The notes below the pieces were generated by a model. The model was not told where the DNA came from and searched no databases. It worked only from the letters and a program-made list of their open reading frames with translations. This document shows positions 5,669 to 8,359 of a DNA stretch of 8,359 nucleotides, piece by piece; the stretch's first letter is position 1; the number at the start of each line of letters is the position of its first letter. This stretch comes from Pseudomonadota bacterium. Lineage in GTDB: Bacteria; Myxococcota_A; Polyangia; Polyangiales; Polyangiaceae. The translations under genes and the position numbers were made by a program. The stretch is from assembly GCA_023402175.1 (NCBI GenBank), contig JAEXCN010000531.1:1-8359 (forward strand), read 5' to 3'.

Positions 5669-6993
5669 GGCGCCTTTCAATTCTCGGCGGTGTGTCGATG
5701 GCGGTCGCAGCCGCTGCCGCGTGCGCCCATTCGGACGCGGTCCCGAAAGACGAAACGCCGACGGGAGCCGAGCAGGCGCCCACGGTACCGGACGCCGCCG
5801 CGCATCCTGACGGAGCTGACGGGGGCGATGCGTCCGTCGACTCCAGCGCCCCTGAGTGCAGTGTGGACGGCTGGTGCGAGACGGTGCTGCCACGTCCCGA
5901 TCTCTTGGTGAGAGACATCTGGCCACTCTCGGATCGAGCCTTCGCCATTGCGGAGAGCAAGAGCGCCGGCATCAAGGTCCTCGAGTGGACGAGCGTCGAC
6001 TCGACGTGGAGATACATCGACGACAATTCTCAGAACGAAGCGCTCGCCGACATCGGGGTGAAGATCTGGGCGCCGAACGCCGACGAGGTCTACTTCATCG
6101 TCTCGCCCGCCACTGTCTTCCACGGCACGCGCCCCGTTCCCCCTGCCACGGCGTGGTCGTGGGAGAGCGCGAAGCTCGTCGACAACAACCCCTCCGTCAC
6201 TCCCGGAGACGACGCTCAAAAGCGTATGACCCTCGGGCTTTGGGGGACGGGCAGCGACGACGTCTACGCCTGGTATTCGAATACGATCTTCCATCGGAAG
6301 AGCGTTGCAGGCGGTGCGCACGAATGGGTTGCCGACCTCGTCGCGGACGATGTCGACGCGCCGGACGAGTACATGCTCTTGACCGGCGCCGCCGGAACGC
6401 AGCCGGGGAACGTATGGTTCACGGGCATTCGAGCGCGACCGTTCAACGGTACGTGTAGCGTCGTCCTTCGCAGGACGCCCGAGGGCTACAGTCGCGTCGC
6501 CGATGGCATCGTGACGGGCTACTGGACGCCATGCGCGCCCAGAGACGGTGTTCCGCTCGTTCTCAAGGGCGCCGACAACCCGAGCCTGTATCCGCTCGCT
6601 GCGTGGCCGCTCCAGCTTCAGTCGACGGATGGCCAACGGTTCTTCGCGCTCAAGATGCCGAACGAGCTCTTGCAGATCGCTCCCGACGGGGAGGGCTATT
6701 CCACGTCGATCGCGGCCGTCCCGGGGTCGATCGTCAACGAGCCGACGTGGAGCTCCGTCTGGGGTGAATCCGCCGATCGCCTTTGGCTGGCCGGAACCAC
6801 CGATCCGAGCACCAGCTGGGGTGTCGTCGTTCGAGGAGATCAGGTTTGGGGGGACGGCAGCACCTACAAATTCTCGTCATTCACGCGGAACGGCGTGCCG
6901 ACAGGTCAAACGCCCACCCAGATTCGCGGAACGGGAAGCACGAACCTCTGGGCCGTAGGGAACGGATATGCGCTCCACAAGACGACTCCTTGA
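5665..6993 (+). CDS. Lipoprotein with divergent seven-repeat beta-propeller
   Basis: 442 aa. A short signal peptide, MRRLSILGGVSMAVAAAAAC, has lipobox AAAC with C20 followed by Ala, suiting outer-membrane sorting. An acidic D/A/G/P tether (22-63) ends at a cysteine pair C65/C71 (CSVDGWCE), a junction I associate with related myxobacterial propellers. Seven degenerate blade motifs follow at about 89, 138, 196, 246, 323, 369 and 424 (for example GSDDVYAWY, SADRLWLAG, GSTNLWAVG). The gap between the fourth and fifth is about 77 residues and holds an extra cysteine pair (C264, C290), so an insertion there is likely. It resembles the preceding gene's product in plan but little in sequence, so it is an old duplicate or a separate recruitment. 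No catalytic motif is seen. ATGA overlap at its start; its end overlaps the next gene by 26 bp. Confidence 0.8.
   Translation: MRRLSILGGVSMAVAAAAACAHSDAVPKDETPTGAEQAPTVPDAAAHPDGADGGDASVDSSAPECSVDGWCETVLPRPDLLVRDIWPLSDRAFAIAESKSAGIKVLEWTSVDSTWRYIDDNSQNEALADIGVKIWAPNADEVYFIVSPATVFHGTRPVPPATAWSWESAKLVDNNPSVTPGDDAQKRMTLGLWGTGSDDVYAWYSNTIFHRKSVAGGAHEWVADLVADDVDAPDEYMLLTGAAGTQPGNVWFTGIRARPFNGTCSVVLRRTPEGYSRVADGIVTGYWTPCAPRDGVPLVLKGADNPSLYPLAAWPLQLQSTDGQRFFALKMPNELLQIAPDGEGYSTSIAAVPGSIVNEPTWSSVWGESADRLWLAGTTDPSTSWGVVVRGDQVWGDGSTYKFSSFTRNGVPTGQTPTQIRGTGSTNLWAVGNGYALHKTTP
6957..6962 (+). promoter_or_regulatory. Shine-Dalgarno supporting the start at 6968
   Basis: AGGGAA lies five bases before ATG 6968, within the end of the preceding gene. 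It supports a 26-bp overlap rather than a later start; the next in-frame candidate, TTG 7004, would remove the basic N-region of the signal peptide. Confidence 0.6.
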
Positions 6994-8287
6994 TCGATAT
7001 TCGTTGACCGCGCTCGTGCTCTTGTCCTGCGCGGGAGGGACGATGGTGTCCGCGGGCTGTTCCGACGCGGAAGCGGAACCAGCGGGCGGAGGCGACGGAG
7101 GCGATCCTGACCTCGGGGACGCCTCGATCGAAGCTTCGACGTCGCTCGAGGACGCGGCGGTAGCGGAGACTTCTCCTCCAGACGCGGCCCCGTTCGATGG
7201 GAAGCCCCTTCCTGTCGAATGTAAGTCACCGACCTGCGCCGTAGCGCTCGTCACGACGTGGGACGAGAGCTTCTGCGCGCTCCTCCACGACGGGACCGTC
7301 GCGTGCTGGGGCGCGAACAAGGACGGCCAGCTCGGTCGCGGGGACACGTCGGCCGGCAGTGCGTCGGCAGCTCGCGTCGTCGGCGTCACGAACGTCGTCA
7401 CGCTCGATCACACGTGCGCGGTCGACGGAAGCGGAGCGGCCTGGTGCTGGGGAACGGGCCCGTACCTTCAGGGCTCGAACGTCACGACCGAACCGGTGCC
7501 GGTGAAGCTCGACCTTCCGCCGGTCAAGAAGGTCAGCGCGTACGAGCGAACGGCGTGTGCCGTCGCCGAGGACGGCGGCGTCCTTTGCTGGGGCTCGAAC
7601 CAGTCGGGCCAAGTTGCTCCCGGCAAGCCATTTGCGGCCACACCTCTCTACGCGCCGCAGGCGATCTCCGTCGCGGCCGGCGCGCCGATCCGTGACGTTG
7701 CCGTGAACGAAGCCGCGCTCGTCGTCCGTGAAGACGGGACGGCGGAGAGCTGGGGCGCGAACCTTCTCCTCGCCCGAGCGTCGTCGCTCTCTCCCGATCC
7801 GAATCCGTCGGCGACGTCACTCGGGAAGGTCACATCGATCGACGTCGTGCAAAACCACGGGTGCGCGGCTGCGAACGGTAAAGCTTATTGCTGGGGCGTC
7901 GACGTTGGACCGACTCCCCGGCCGGTGACGACTCCCGAGCCCATCGTCCAGATCGCGACGACGAGGACCGTCTACGACTCCACACAATCCACCAAAGTGT
8001 CGAAGCCTTCACGATGGTGCGCCGCCACCGCGACCGGGGCGGTGTTCTGTGTTGGCGACAACACGAGCGGTCAGGCCGGCGACGGCACGACGGACTTTGC
8101 CTATCGACCCGTCGCGGTCGTGGGCCTTCCGGACCGAGCCGTCCAGGTGCGAACGACGAATGATGCCACGTGCGTCCTTTTGACGACCGGCGAGATCTAC
8201 TGTTTTGGCAACAACTATTACGGACAGCTGGGGAACGGAGTCATGCGAAGGTCGAGTATCGTCCCCGTCAAGGTGACCCTGCCATGA
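6968..8287 (+). CDS. RCC1-repeat seven-bladed beta-propeller lipoprotein
   Basis: 439 aa. A basic N-region (MRSTRRLLDR) and hydrophobic run lead to lipobox SAGC with C31 and Ser at +2, so probably outer membrane. An acidic tether (32-80, with DASIEAS and EDAAVAE) is followed by a cysteine pair C85/C90. Residues 100-439 carry seven RCC1-type repeats, marked by W/F/V-G at 114, 161, 208, 262, 309, 362 and 413, with G-Q-L/V/A turns such as WGANKDGQLGRGD (114-126) and FGNNYYGQLGNG (413-424). Six repeats have a cysteine pair 9-10 residues apart (103/113, 150/160, 197/207, 299/308, 351/361, 402/412); the fourth has neither. RCC1 folds are protein-interaction platforms; the eukaryotic exchange-factor role is not implied here. 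Binding partner unknown. It overlaps the previous gene by 26 bp and the next by ATGA. Confidence 0.88.
   Translation: MRSTRRLLDRYSLTALVLLSCAGGTMVSAGCSDAEAEPAGGGDGGDPDLGDASIEASTSLEDAAVAETSPPDAAPFDGKPLPVECKSPTCAVALVTTWDESFCALLHDGTVACWGANKDGQLGRGDTSAGSASAARVVGVTNVVTLDHTCAVDGSGAAWCWGTGPYLQGSNVTTEPVPVKLDLPPVKKVSAYERTACAVAEDGGVLCWGSNQSGQVAPGKPFAATPLYAPQAISVAAGAPIRDVAVNEAALVVREDGTAESWGANLLLARASSLSPDPNPSATSLGKVTSIDVVQNHGCAAANGKAYCWGVDVGPTPRPVTTPEPIVQIATTRTVYDSTQSTKVSKPSRWCAATATGAVFCVGDNTSGQAGDGTTDFAYRPVAVVGLPDRAVQVRTTNDATCVLLTTGEIYCFGNNYYGQLGNGVMRRSSIVPVKVTLP
8270..8276 (+). promoter_or_regulatory. Shine-Dalgarno for the truncated last gene
   Basis: AAGGTGA lies seven bases before ATG 8284, inside the end of the RCC1 gene, and supports the start of another coupled gene. 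Confidence 0.55.
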
Positions 8288-8359
8288 TGCAAAGGGCGCC
8301 GCGCGTCGTGGCCAGGCTCGCCGGACTCGCATTCGTCGGCCTGGTCGCCTACATGGATC
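8284..8359 (+). CDS. N-terminus of another exported protein (3'-truncated)
   Basis: Only 25 codons are present before the window ends. They begin MMQRAPRVVARLAGLAFVGL: a basic stretch followed by a hydrophobic run, as in a Sec or lipoprotein signal peptide. No lipobox is reached. The start overlaps the RCC1 gene's stop by ATGA (ATG 8284, TGA 8285); the tandem ATG at 8287 is an equally possible start. A Shine-Dalgarno (AAGGTGA) lies seven bases upstream. By position it is the fifth member of the lipoprotein operon; function cannot be judged. Confidence 0.6.
   Translation, partial: MMQRAPRVVARLAGLAFVGLVAYMD

Noticed and set aside
5677..6636. 319-codon minus-strand open frame
   Set aside because: It lies entirely antisense to the 5665 propeller lipoprotein; it has no domain and is Arg/Val/Gly-rich.
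1..8359. tRNA or rRNA genes, insertion sequences, attachment sites, CRISPR arrays
   Set aside because: None was seen on either strand on reading through. A small non-coding RNA cannot be excluded by eye.

Overview
The window looks like chromosomal DNA of a myxobacterium (Myxococcota, probably the Polyangiales / Labilithrix / Sandaracinus-like side). The grounds are high G+C with strong third-position G/C bias, dense same-strand packing, and several protein styles expanded in these bacteria: lipoproteins with acidic D/A/S-rich tethers, NCGxCG cysteine-repeat proteins, 'SPSDVWAVG' propeller repeats, and an ECF sigma gene followed by a one-pass membrane protein with a TPR-like tail. This is pattern recognition; no database search was done.

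Layout, all on the + strand. (1) 3-278: the C-terminal end of an unrecognised gene entering from the left. (2) 279-372: a 94-bp gap with two small hairpins, one a weak terminator candidate. (3) 373-1485: an exported protein with a predicted C-terminal outer-membrane beta-barrel. (4) 1550-2116: an ECF-type sigma factor, coupled by an ATGA overlap to (5) 2113-3084, a membrane protein with a C-terminal TPR/BamD-like segment, a candidate anti-sigma factor without a zinc-finger motif. (6) A 47-bp gap with two inverted repeats. (7) A tightly packed lipoprotein operon: 3132-4358 (51-Cys repeat lipoprotein), 4355-5668 and 5665-6993 (two divergent beta-propeller proteins), 6968-8287 (RCC1-type propeller lipoprotein), and the start of one more exported protein from 8284. 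No gene-free stretch exceeds 100 bp.

Most junctions in the second half are ATGA stop/start overlaps with a good Shine-Dalgarno, so the lipoproteins are probably made together. The reading I favour is an envelope module: an ECF sigma factor and a transmembrane partner carrying a periplasmic TPR, flanked by an outer-membrane barrel and a set of surface or periplasmic lipoproteins (one disulfide-rich rod, then three consecutive seven-repeat propellers). No enzyme is recognisable, so roles in adhesion, ligand binding or envelope sensing are inference only.
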